From CADEED01 sp039931065 (lineage in GTDB: Bacteria; Pseudomonadota; Gammaproteobacteria; Steroidobacterales; Steroidobacteraceae), in assembly GCA_039931065.1 (NCBI GenBank), contig JBDTSP010000011.1, positions 85,823 through 149,822 of the forward strand: a DNA stretch of 64,000 bases, in the 5' to 3' direction. The position numbers and the translations under genes were made by a program. Positions 1 to 7,061 of the stretch are shown in pieces. Position 1 is the stretch's first letter. Each line of letters starts with the position of its first letter. A model generated the notes under the pieces. It made no database searches. It was not told where the DNA came from and saw only the letters and a list, made by a program, of their open reading frames with translations.

Positions 1-566
1 TAGAAGTCGGAACCAGCCAACGAGAGGGCAATGCCATCCGCATCGAAGGCATCGATCAACAGGACATCGATCTTCTCGTCGAGTCGCTCGATAAATCGAG
101 CGCCATCATCGTGAACGACGCGAAACCGCTCGTCATCCTTCGGAACGCAAAACTCATCGCGCAGCGCAATCACTTCCTCATTGATCTCCACCACGGTGAT
201 CCGGGCACGAGGCAGATGGCGATAACAAAACTTGGGCAGCGAACCGCCGCCCAACCCGATCATCACCACATGCTTCGGGTCAGGGGTGAACAACAGGAAC
301 GCCATCATCTTGCGCATGTATTGCGCGATCAGCGCCTCCGGATCGGCTAACAACATGGCGCTCTGCGTCGCTTCGTTCGTGAAATGCATGCGCCGTTCGG
401 ACAGCGTCTCGAAGATATAGGGCTGCGCTATTTCGTTGCGCGCGGCCCTGTCCGGCAGGTCTTCCGCGCTCACACCTGCCGCGGCGCGAATCATGCGAAC
501 CGTGCCGGGCTGGCAGATCCACGGACTGTCGAATTCCACCCAGTCGACTTGCCGTGATCTGGTCAT
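1..566 (-). CDS. Spermidine synthase-like methyltransferase, partial (3' end beyond window)
   Basis: The gene runs off the left edge; 188 codons are visible. The start is the ATG at 566, preceded eight bases upstream by a GAGGTGG ribosome-binding site. The protein carries the class I methyltransferase glycine loop (VVMIGLGGGSLPKFCY), then an acidic strand end (TVVEINEEV) and an aspartate-containing motif (DVLLIDAFDADG). This is the arrangement of the spermidine synthase (SpeE-like) Rossmann domain. Many proteins of this family in Proteobacteria are not true polyamine synthases, so the substrate is unknown. A paralogue at 1608-2483 has the same loop (LGLGGGSLAKFCY), and the two genes point away from each other around a small two-gene unit. 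Family is well supported; function is inferred. Confidence 0.8.
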   Translation of the reverse strand, partial: MTRSRQVDWVEFDSPWICQPGTVRMIRAAAGVSAEDLPDRAARNEIAQPYIFETLSERRMHFTNEATQSAMLLADPEALIAQYMRKMMAFLLFTPDPKHVVMIGLGGGSLPKFCYRHLPRARITVVEINEEVIALRDEFCVPKDDERFRVVHDDGARFIERLDEKIDVLLIDAFDADGIALSLAGSDF

Positions 567-642
567 CTGCGGCCACCTCGCACGCGCGGATTTACATAAG
601 CGCGCGGGCGGCCGTTACCGCAAGAGACTTGGATGTACATGC

Positions 643-652
643 TATTATAATA
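643..652. promoter_or_regulatory. AT-rich perfect palindrome with a TATAAT box upstream of the RHH gene
   Basis: TATTATAATA is a perfect 10-base palindrome inside otherwise GC-rich DNA, and contains TATAAT at 646-651. It lies about 40 bases before the ribbon-helix-helix gene and between divergent genes. RHH proteins commonly bind palindromes in their own promoters, so autoregulation is plausible. No convincing -35 box is seen at proper spacing. Confidence 0.35.
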
Positions 653-691
653 TCCTGCACATACAGGACCACGAGAGAAATTCACTTGACC

Positions 692-898
692 ATGGAAGAA
701 CGCACGGCCCGCCTGACTATCCTGATTGATCCGCGAAAAAAGGCGGTGTTCGAGCGACTTTGTGCGGAAGAAGATTCGACCCCTTCCCAGGTCGTACGGC
801 GCCTCATGCGCGCATACATCGAGTCGCGCACCGGCAAACCCTGGTCGCCAGAATCCGAGAAGAAGAGCCCGGCACGCAGCAAGAGCGTGCAGCGATGA
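692..898 (+). CDS. Ribbon-helix-helix (CopG/Arc-like) DNA-binding protein
   Basis: This 68-residue protein has the compact RHH layout: a short strand (RTARLTILIDPRKKAVFERL, residues 4-23), then two helices joined by a turn (STPSQVVRRLMRAYI). The tail is basic and Ser/Lys-rich. The RHH family binds DNA as dimers through the antiparallel strands and usually acts as an autoregulator or antitoxin. Start chosen at ATG 692, with a GAGAG site upstream; an in-frame TTG six bases earlier is also possible. Its stop overlaps the next start in an ATGA (895-898), so it is translationally coupled to the UPF0149 gene. No toxin-like neighbour is recognised, so a toxin-antitoxin role is not claimed. Confidence 0.7.
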   Translation: MEERTARLTILIDPRKKAVFERLCAEEDSTPSQVVRRLMRAYIESRTGKPWSPESEKKSPARSKSVQR

Positions 899-1572
899 GC
901 GTCAAGGTGAGTAGTTTGCCCAGGAGATATCGCAATGCACACATCGGCGGGCCCGATTCAGGCCAGCTCACGCCGCCGGATGTGCGTACGTTTGCCACGG
1001 CACCCTTTGGCGATCAGCAACGTGCGCGCCTGACTGCATGGCTGCGTGAAGCGGGCTGGCCCCGCGGCCAGATGGACATCGTGGAACTCGAGGGATTTCT
1101 GGTAGCGCTGATTGCCTGGCCAGTGGCCATCGCCGCGGGAGCCTGGTTGCCGCTCATCTGGGGCATCCGCGGCTGGAAGGTGCCGAACAAGATTTCGACG
1201 CGCCCGCAATTCGAAGAGTTTATCGCGTTGATCATCGGATTTTTGCAGGAGCTCGACCGCGACCTCACCGATCAGCCCTCCAGATTCAAGTCATCCGTTC
1301 TGCGAAGCCCGAGTGGACCTGGTCAGGCCGAGCGGCTGCATCGCTGGGGTCGCGGCTTCATGACGGCGGTGACGCTGGGCTCGCAAGGACTCAAAGGACG
1401 CAGCGAGAGCGCCGTTGCCTCGGTTCGCCTGATCGCCGGAAAGACCTCCGCATCGGCGATATCGAGCCCGCGCGCGGCTGAAGAAATCGTCAGCGCCGTC
1501 ATGGCACTGGTGGAGCAACGCGCTTCCAGAGGACCTCTCGGGCCTCTCGAGGTTGTAGCCAAAACCGCCTAG
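895..1572 (+). CDS. UPF0149 (YgfB/YecA-like) family protein
   Basis: The 225-residue product has a region typical of UPF0149 proteins around residues 50-95 (ELEGFLVALIAWP, AWLPLIWG), comparable to the ELDGYL...WLP.IWG pattern of YgfB/YecA. Further helical segments follow (FIALIIGFLQELDRDL; RWGRGFMTAVTLG). The C-terminal third is Ala/Ser-rich and ends without the SEC-A-like zinc tail seen in YecA. The biochemical function of most family members is unknown. The ATG overlaps the stop of the RHH gene. An upstream in-frame start would run across the RHH gene and is unlikely. Confident on family, silent on role. Confidence 0.65.
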   Translation: MSVKVSSLPRRYRNAHIGGPDSGQLTPPDVRTFATAPFGDQQRARLTAWLREAGWPRGQMDIVELEGFLVALIAWPVAIAAGAWLPLIWGIRGWKVPNKISTRPQFEEFIALIIGFLQELDRDLTDQPSRFKSSVLRSPSGPGQAERLHRWGRGFMTAVTLGSQGLKGRSESAVASVRLIAGKTSASAISSPRAAEEIVSAVMALVEQRASRGPLGPLEVVAKTA

Positions 1573-1607
1573 CACAAAGCGGCCGATTGACGGACGATCT
1601 GAATTCG

Positions 1608-2483
1608 ATGAAACACGGTTCATTGCGGCTCTTGACGATCAAGAGCCCTTTTCCCGATGCAAACATCAAGTTGAGGCTGCTCGAGCCTCCGGACAGTTGT
1701 CACGACACACTGCGTGAGCAGGTGTATTCGGGGTCATACGACAAACCTTTCATCGTGGATAACGGACGCAGGCGATTCCTGCATTTCGACTTCGGCGCGA
1801 TCCAAAGCGCCATGGAGTTGGAAAATCCGCAAACACTCGCGCTCGCCTACACCCGCAAAATGATGGCGTTCCTGCTCTTCAACCGCTCACCAAGGCGAAT
1901 CCTGTTGCTTGGCCTCGGCGGCGGATCGCTGGCCAAATTCTGTTACGGCAATCTGCCTGGCGCATCAATCACGGCGATCGAAGTGAGCCAGGACGTCATC
2001 TCCATGCGCAACGAATTCGGCATCCCCGCGGACAATCATCGATTCCGGGTACTCAATTCCGATGGCGCCGCATACGTATCGCTGACTTCGCATCGAAAGG
2101 ATGTAATTCTTTCGGACGCGTGTGATCGAAAGGGTATCGCCGCGGGGCTTGCTTCGGTCGAGTTCTACCGCAGCGCCCGCAAACGTCTGTCGGCCAACGG
2201 CGTATTTGTCGTCAACGTATGCGGCGATTTGAATTCAATCGACACTCACGTCGCGAATCTCCGCGAAGCCTTTGACGACGAACTGCTGTCACTGCAAGTT
2301 CCGCGCGACGGCAATGTCATTCTCTTTGGTTTCAAGGGACGACGTCCTCATCTGGATCGGAAACAGATGCAAACGTGTGCCAGCGATTTACGGCAGCAGT
2401 GCCAACTCGATTTCCCGAAGTACGCGCGCACCCTCGTCCGCTGCTTCAGATCGACGCAGCCACGGATCGCGCGAGAAACCTGA
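1608..2483 (+). CDS. Spermidine synthase-like methyltransferase (paralogue of the gene at the left edge)
   Basis: This 291-residue protein has a Rossmann methyltransferase fold: glycine loop LLLGLGGGSLAKFCYGNLPG (about residues 104-123), acidic end of strand 2 (ITAIEVSQDV), and a motif-IV-like VILSDACD. The last is less acidic than the DVLLIDAFD of the paralogue at 1-566, so substrate use may differ. Both share the preceding stretch RKMMAFLLF, so they are a diverged gene pair. Start taken at ATG 1608; an in-frame TTG at 1587 is an alternative, and neither has a strong ribosome-binding site. The gene follows UPF0149 after 35 bases and may be co-transcribed. Polyamine synthesis is not established. 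Confidence 0.75.
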   Translation: MKHGSLRLLTIKSPFPDANIKLRLLEPPDSCHDTLREQVYSGSYDKPFIVDNGRRRFLHFDFGAIQSAMELENPQTLALAYTRKMMAFLLFNRSPRRILLLGLGGGSLAKFCYGNLPGASITAIEVSQDVISMRNEFGIPADNHRFRVLNSDGAAYVSLTSHRKDVILSDACDRKGIAAGLASVEFYRSARKRLSANGVFVVNVCGDLNSIDTHVANLREAFDDELLSLQVPRDGNVILFGFKGRRPHLDRKQMQTCASDLRQQCQLDFPKYARTLVRCFRSTQPRIARET

Positions 2484-2692
2484 TCGAGTGTCAGCACGTC
2501 GGCTGGATGCCATCAGTCGTTTCTTGCAACCTTCCGTGGCGGCGCGTCGGGTCGCTCGTCATTTCTCCGGCCCAGGCATGCGGCGACTGCGTCGCGTGGC
2601 CGTAACGTCGGAGACTGCCTTTCATTTCGAGCGGCGTGCGGCGAATCAGGTGGGTAATACGGTGGCGGCGCGGCGGCTCAAGCCCGACAGAC

Positions 2693-3050
2693 TCATCTGC
2701 AGTCGATTGCGGACCATCGCGCCAGCGGTGGAGTCAGACGGCCGAGCGCGGCACCGAGCCAGTAGTCGATCCAGGGATCTTCGGCATGGCTCGCGGGGAG
2801 TCGCTGGAACAAGTCGCGCAACGATTCACTGCGTGCTTGCTCCAGCAGCGCGGGCGCGGCTGCGAGCGTTTGGCGTCGTCCCAGTCCTCGATCTTGATGT
2901 ACAGGCGGATCGCATGATCCAGATGCCCGGCCTGCTCGAGCAGCGCGCTTCGCGAGGACCGGCATTCGGGATCAATTCCCAGCTCGCAAGAACGTGACCG
3001 CAGAATATCCGAGTCGAAGCCCGGGCGTATTGACGGGTCAAACGTTGCTT
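2693..3050 (-). pseudogene. Decayed MalT-like (LuxR-family, ATP-dependent) regulator fragment
   Basis: Two reading frames on the minus strand together read like the middle of a large MalT-type LuxR regulator. The upstream frame gives ALLEQAGHLDHAIRLYIKIE followed by DWDDA. After a shift near 2865 the next frame gives APALLEQARSESLRDLFQRL, then PASHAEDPWIDYWLGAAL. In the family this is the winged-helix to TPR-like junction (A.LLE.AG..D.A.RLY..A.DW..A ... RLP......DPWL.YWLG). Neither the AAA/NTPase part nor the C-terminal HTH is present. I therefore call it a frameshifted remnant truncated at both ends. The family match is from memory of the pattern, not a search. Confidence 0.5.
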
Positions 3051-3079
3051 GTTAGCCCGCGCCTCTCGTGGCGCCAGGC

Positions 3080-3108
3080 GGGCGGCGCCGCAGCTACGCG
3101 GCGCGCCC
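3080..3108 (-). terminator. GC-rich hairpin just downstream of the OmpA gene
   Basis: About 11 bases after the OmpA stop codon, GGGCGGCGCCGC (3080-3091) and GCGGCGCGCCC (3098-3108) pair into an 11-bp stem with one bulge and a six-base loop. There is no T-run after it on the minus strand, so it is at best an imperfect intrinsic terminator or a 3' stabilising hairpin. Confidence 0.35.
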
Positions 3109-3118
3109 GTTCTGTCCG

Positions 3119-4612
3119 CTACCGCGGATAGTTGATGATGACATTTACCCGGCGGTTGTCCTGCTGGCCTTCCTTCGTGGTGTTGTAAGCCGAACGCCGC
3201 GTCTGGCCATATCCCTGCGCCGACAGGCGCGAGCGATCGATGCCGAAATTCTCCACCAGGTAATTCACCACGTTCTGCGCCCGGCGCTGAGACATTTCCT
3301 GCGCCTGCCCGGGAGTCGACTGCATGTTTCCGGTGTGCCCTTCCACGCTCGCGGTTACGCGCGGATTGGCCTTGAGGAAGTCGGCCAGGCCTTGCAGCTC
3401 GTCGCGATACTCGGGTCTGATGCTGGATTCCTGGCCGTCGAATTCGATCGCCAGGGCCATGGTCGCACGGGCGGGCCGCACCGAAAGACCTTCGACGTCC
3501 GTGGCGCAGTCGACTATGGCGCTGATGCGGCGGTTCTGCCGCTTTCCTTCCTCGGTCGAGTTGTCGGCGATCGGGCGGGACTCGCCATAACCCACTCCGG
3601 TCAGCCGGGCGGGCTCGATCGAGAAGTTCTTGACTAGATAGGTGACCACCGCATCGGCGCGTCGCTGCGACAGGACCTGGTTGCTCGCATCGCTGCCCAC
3701 ATCGTCGGTATGTCCTTCGATCTCCGCGAGCGTGTTCGGGTACTTCTGCAGGAAGTTGCCGATGACCGCGAGTTTTTCCTTTTCTTCGGTCCGGACTGCG
3801 TGCTGGTTGATCTCGAACTGGAATTCCAGAAGGCTGCAATAACGCTCGGTCTGCACCGGCGGCGGGGGCGGAGCCGCCACAACGACCGGAGGCGGCGGCG
3901 GTGCCGGCGGCGGCGGCGGTGCCGGCGGCGGCGCCATGACCACGGGAGCCGGCGGCTCACCGCCGAAACTCATGACCATACCTATCGAGTAGAGATCAAT
4001 GTCACCGCCATTACCGATGATGTCGTCGATGCGGTAGCGTTCGGCCTCCAGCCGCATGGCGATGGACCGGTTGAAATCAAACTGCGCGCCAAGGCCGTAT
4101 TTGATATTCAGATCGTCGTTCTCCTGAGTCGGATCCAGCGCATTGACTGCGCCGGTCGAGGTCATGCCGACTTTGCTGCGGGCATAGTTGAGCCCGGCGC
4201 GACCGAACAAGTACAGCCGATCCGTCAACGGCAGAAATCCGACGACGTCGAAGTTCACGCCGCGTACTTCGATTTCACTGCGCAGCGTACCTTGCGGCAC
4301 GGTGCTCGCGATGTAGCTGAAGTGGCCCAGATCGAAGGCGCCGGATTCGAGACTCCAATACCGATTCAGCCGGTATCCGCCGTAGAGCTTGAAGCCCATG
4401 TCGCGATTGTTCTCGTGCATCCCGATGAGATCGAAACCCGCATCCCGCAAGTCGGAATCGATTCTTGCGATGTCGAACCCGGTGTTTGATTCGCCGATGT
4501 TCGCTCCGAAGTACCAGTCGTCGCCATCCGCCATGGCGAATGGGCTGGCGATTGCGAGTGCGAGCAGGCCTGACCGCCCGGCGGCTCTTGAAAATTTCAT
4601 GAGTTTGTCCAT
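3119..4612 (-). CDS. OmpA family outer-membrane protein with two peptidoglycan-binding domains
   Basis: The protein has 497 residues. A signal peptide (to about residue 28) precedes an OmpA-type eight-stranded barrel (about 30-215: WYFGANIGESN, GGYRLNRYWSLE, YLFGRAGLNYARS, SIGMVMSFGG). A proline-rich linker with PPPPP runs follows (about 217-252). Two C-terminal OmpA domains come next (about 255-375 and 380-497). The first keeps the peptidoglycan-binding pattern GHTDDVGS...LSQRRA. The second reads GHTGNMQS...MSQRRA, so the aspartate that contacts diaminopimelate is replaced by glycine; only one domain is likely to bind the wall normally. It lies 21 bases after the DUF3494 lipoprotein gene on the same strand, so the two are surely an operon. 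Start at ATG 4612; ATG 4600 is possible. Confidence 0.88.
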   Translation of the reverse strand: MDKLMKFSRAAGRSGLLALAIASPFAMADGDDWYFGANIGESNTGFDIARIDSDLRDAGFDLIGMHENNRDMGFKLYGGYRLNRYWSLESGAFDLGHFSYIASTVPQGTLRSEIEVRGVNFDVVGFLPLTDRLYLFGRAGLNYARSKVGMTSTGAVNALDPTQENDDLNIKYGLGAQFDFNRSIAMRLEAERYRIDDIIGNGGDIDLYSIGMVMSFGGEPPAPVVMAPPPAPPPPPAPPPPPVVVAAPPPPPVQTERYCSLLEFQFEINQHAVRTEEKEKLAVIGNFLQKYPNTLAEIEGHTDDVGSDASNQVLSQRRADAVVTYLVKNFSIEPARLTGVGYGESRPIADNSTEEGKRQNRRISAIVDCATDVEGLSVRPARATMALAIEFDGQESSIRPEYRDELQGLADFLKANPRVTASVEGHTGNMQSTPGQAQEMSQRRAQNVVNYLVENFGIDRSRLSAQGYGQTRRSAYNTTKEGQQDNRRVNVIINYPR

Positions 4613-4633
4613 TTGATTCTTGATGTGCGGGAG

Positions 4634-6598
4634 TTACGGCGCGGGGACGTTGACGACGGTGTTGACCATCGTGACCGAGGCGCTGAGAGACAACGCCCTT
4701 CCATTCAGCGTGACGAGGTTGACGTTGCCGGCCGTGGAGAACGACGCGCCCTGCTGCGCGATGATCGTGCCCACCATCGTCCCGCCACCAGCCGCGTTGA
4801 TCGTCGCGAAACTACCTACCTGCCAGAAGACATTCTTTGCCTGTGCGCCACCCGCGAGCACAATGCTCTGCGGAGCGGCGACTCCGGGTCCACCCACCGT
4901 GAGCGTGGTCGCCATCTGAAACACCCAGACGGCGTTTACGTCGCCTTGCGCGTCGAGCGTGAGATCGCCGCCCTCAATGAGAAAAGATCCGCTCGGAGAT
5001 GTGTAGACGCCCGGCGCCAGCGTGAGAGCTGCGAGGTTCGCGCCCGGATCCGCCCCGGGAGGCAGGCCGGCAAGCTGAAGATACGCGGCTTGTGCGTCGA
5101 GGCGCGCCTGCGTGGCGATCGCGCACTTCACGGCATTGGGTGCCGCCGACGTCGGGCCGGTGGTGGAGTTCGTGCAACTGTAGATGGTGCCGTTCACCGC
5201 GCCGACGTTCGCGCCGATCGACTCGGTATAGATGTCGCCGGCGGTATCGTGAAAGCCGGTAATCGACGACGAGCTGGTCGCAATCGTGCCGATGTCACCG
5301 TTGATCACAGTCATGATGCCGGAATTCGTCATTCCCGCGCTGCCACCGAATGTGCCGTACGGGGCAACCGTTCGCAGGGGTACCGGCAGCGGTGCGAGGC
5401 AGGCGGCCGCATCGACGGTAAAAGTCCAGGTGAAATCAGCCGCCAGTAGATTGGCGGGGATCGCCAGGTCCTTCACGCCAGCTGCGCCACCGCTGATCGT
5501 CGCGGAATACGTATCGCCATCTGCCAGCGCGGCGGCGGGTGTGAAGGTGGCGATTCGGCCCGTGGCGGCATCAAGCATCACCGACGAGGCAACCACGGGT
5601 GTCAGTCCTGGCGCCGGGCCCGTCACCGTGAATGTGACGGCAACGATGCTGACCGGATTCATGCGCAGGCCCGAGGTTGTCGCAAAAGTCGCGTTCACGG
5701 TGGCATCGGGGCACACGGCAGCAGCGCCCGCGACTGGATTGGTCGACGAGACCGTGACTGCGCCAGGTGCACCGGCGGCGGCAGTGGTAAAGGTCCAGAT
5801 GTAGTTGCTGGCGGCAGGCAACGCGGCCTGGTTGCCGGCGAGAGCATTGCCGGCCAGGTCCGTGGCGGCGCTGGTGATCGTCGCCGTGTAAGTCGTTGCG
5901 GCGACCAGCGCCGCCGCGGGGGCGAACACCGCCGTCCTGCTGTCCGCGGAATAACTAACTACACCGGCGGGCGACACACAAGGTAGTGAGCAGGCGACCG
6001 TGAAGGTTCCGCCGGCCTCGACCGAACTCTCGAGCATGTCCTTCGAAAAGATCACGGCGATCGCGGCATTTGTCGCCACGCCCGCGGTCGGACCCGGGGT
6101 GGTGGTTGCGGGCACGGTGGAGGTCGCCCGCGGACGATTGGTGTCGGATGCAGTTCCCGCGGTGATGAATTGCCAGGTAGTGGGCGCCGCGATTTCGAGT
6201 CCTGTTTCGAGACTTCGCGCGCCGGACACGGTGGCCGTGTATTGCGTAAGCGGAGAAAGGCTGGTTGCCGGCGTGAGCGTGTATGTGCCGATGGTGCCTG
6301 CGGAATTGAGGCCGACCGTGCCGGTAGGATTCACGCAGGGAGCGGTGCACGTCACGGTGAACGTCGCGCCGCCGGAGAGCGCAGCGACCGGCTCGCTGAA
6401 CGAGACGGTGATCGCCGGGTTCGTGGTGGAAACGCCGATGGCGCCGCTCGACGGCGATACCAGTGTGACCGCGGGTGCGCGGCGAACACTGTCGCCGACG
6501 CCCAGGATGCCCTCGCCGTCGGAGCAACCTGTCACGAGTACGCATAGCAGGATGCCGCAGGCCCAATTGAGACGTGAATGACTTTTCGATGCGTTCAT
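4634..6598 (-). CDS. Lipoprotein with Ig-like repeats and a C-terminal DUF3494 (ice-binding-like) domain
   Basis: 654 residues. A lipoprotein signal ends in LVTGC. Three Big_5/SbsA-type Ig-like repeats follow (about 40-150, 155-275, 280-395), each with the pattern P..GA..V..N..I.V.FS and ending in a W.F strand. Residues about 405-654 form a DUF3494 domain: YGTFGGSAGMTNSG, TVINGDIG, LTLAPGVYTS, LTLDAQGDVNAVWVFQMA, TLNGRALS. DUF3494 is the beta-solenoid fold of ice-binding proteins, but many members act as adhesins or surface proteins with no ice activity. The start has a good AAAGGGAA site. The downstream OmpA protein could anchor or partner it at the cell surface. Binding to ice, other cells or a surface is inference. 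Confidence 0.85.
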   Translation of the reverse strand: MNASKSHSRLNWACGILLCVLVTGCSDGEGILGVGDSVRRAPAVTLVSPSSGAIGVSTTNPAITVSFSEPVAALSGGATFTVTCTAPCVNPTGTVGLNSAGTIGTYTLTPATSLSPLTQYTATVSGARSLETGLEIAAPTTWQFITAGTASDTNRPRATSTVPATTTPGPTAGVATNAAIAVIFSKDMLESSVEAGGTFTVACSLPCVSPAGVVSYSADSRTAVFAPAAALVAATTYTATITSAATDLAGNALAGNQAALPAASNYIWTFTTAAAGAPGAVTVSSTNPVAGAAAVCPDATVNATFATTSGLRMNPVSIVAVTFTVTGPAPGLTPVVASSVMLDAATGRIATFTPAAALADGDTYSATISGGAAGVKDLAIPANLLAADFTWTFTVDAAACLAPLPVPLRTVAPYGTFGGSAGMTNSGIMTVINGDIGTIATSSSSITGFHDTAGDIYTESIGANVGAVNGTIYSCTNSTTGPTSAAPNAVKCAIATQARLDAQAAYLQLAGLPPGADPGANLAALTLAPGVYTSPSGSFLIEGGDLTLDAQGDVNAVWVFQMATTLTVGGPGVAAPQSIVLAGGAQAKNVFWQVGSFATINAAGGGTMVGTIIAQQGASFSTAGNVNLVTLNGRALSLSASVTMVNTVVNVPAP

Positions 6599-7061
6599 GA
6601 AATTCCCTTTCTTCGAGTCAACTGGGGCGCACGCTGACCTTCCGATTCTCGGATTTCACGGGTGAGCTACGGGGCCGGAGTATCGGCGCAACGCTCCCGG
6701 CTAACTGTGCGTTGGCGCACACAGATCTCGTAATAGCTAGGCGTAACGGCTCCAATCTGGCTGTAGCGGCGATGGCCGCCTTGCGGTGTAGGACTTCAGG
6801 AGCACGTGGCTAGTTCCGACGGCCCGGCAGCGAGAATGCCCGCCCCACCTCGAAGCAATGTTTGGTGCACCATCGCGGGTGGGTAGTTAGCCGCTTTTCT
6901 CCGAACCTCCAAGGGTGCCCGCGAATCACGTGAGACATCCCCGCAGAGGCGTATGGTGGCGCTGGCATGGAGGAGCCATTCGGCACGTCCCCTGCCTGCG
7001 CGCAGATGGCGATTGCGCAGGGCCGCACGTCCCGAGTGCGATCTCTAATCGAGGAGAAGCA
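6599..7061. other. Divergent intergenic region, no gene recognised
   Basis: 463 bases separate the minus-strand DUF3494 gene from the plus-strand hybrid kinase. A GAGGAG ribosome-binding site lies at 7051-7056. Open frames here are short or antisense and show no recognisable domain. It must hold promoters for both directions, but I could not find a matched -35/-10 pair; a TATTAC-like box near 6730 on the minus strand is badly spaced. Confidence 0.5.

Noticed and set aside
692..1572. Toxin-antitoxin module formed by the RHH protein and UPF0149
   Set aside because: The partner is too long and matches UPF0149, not a toxin family. The RHH fold alone is not evidence of an antitoxin.
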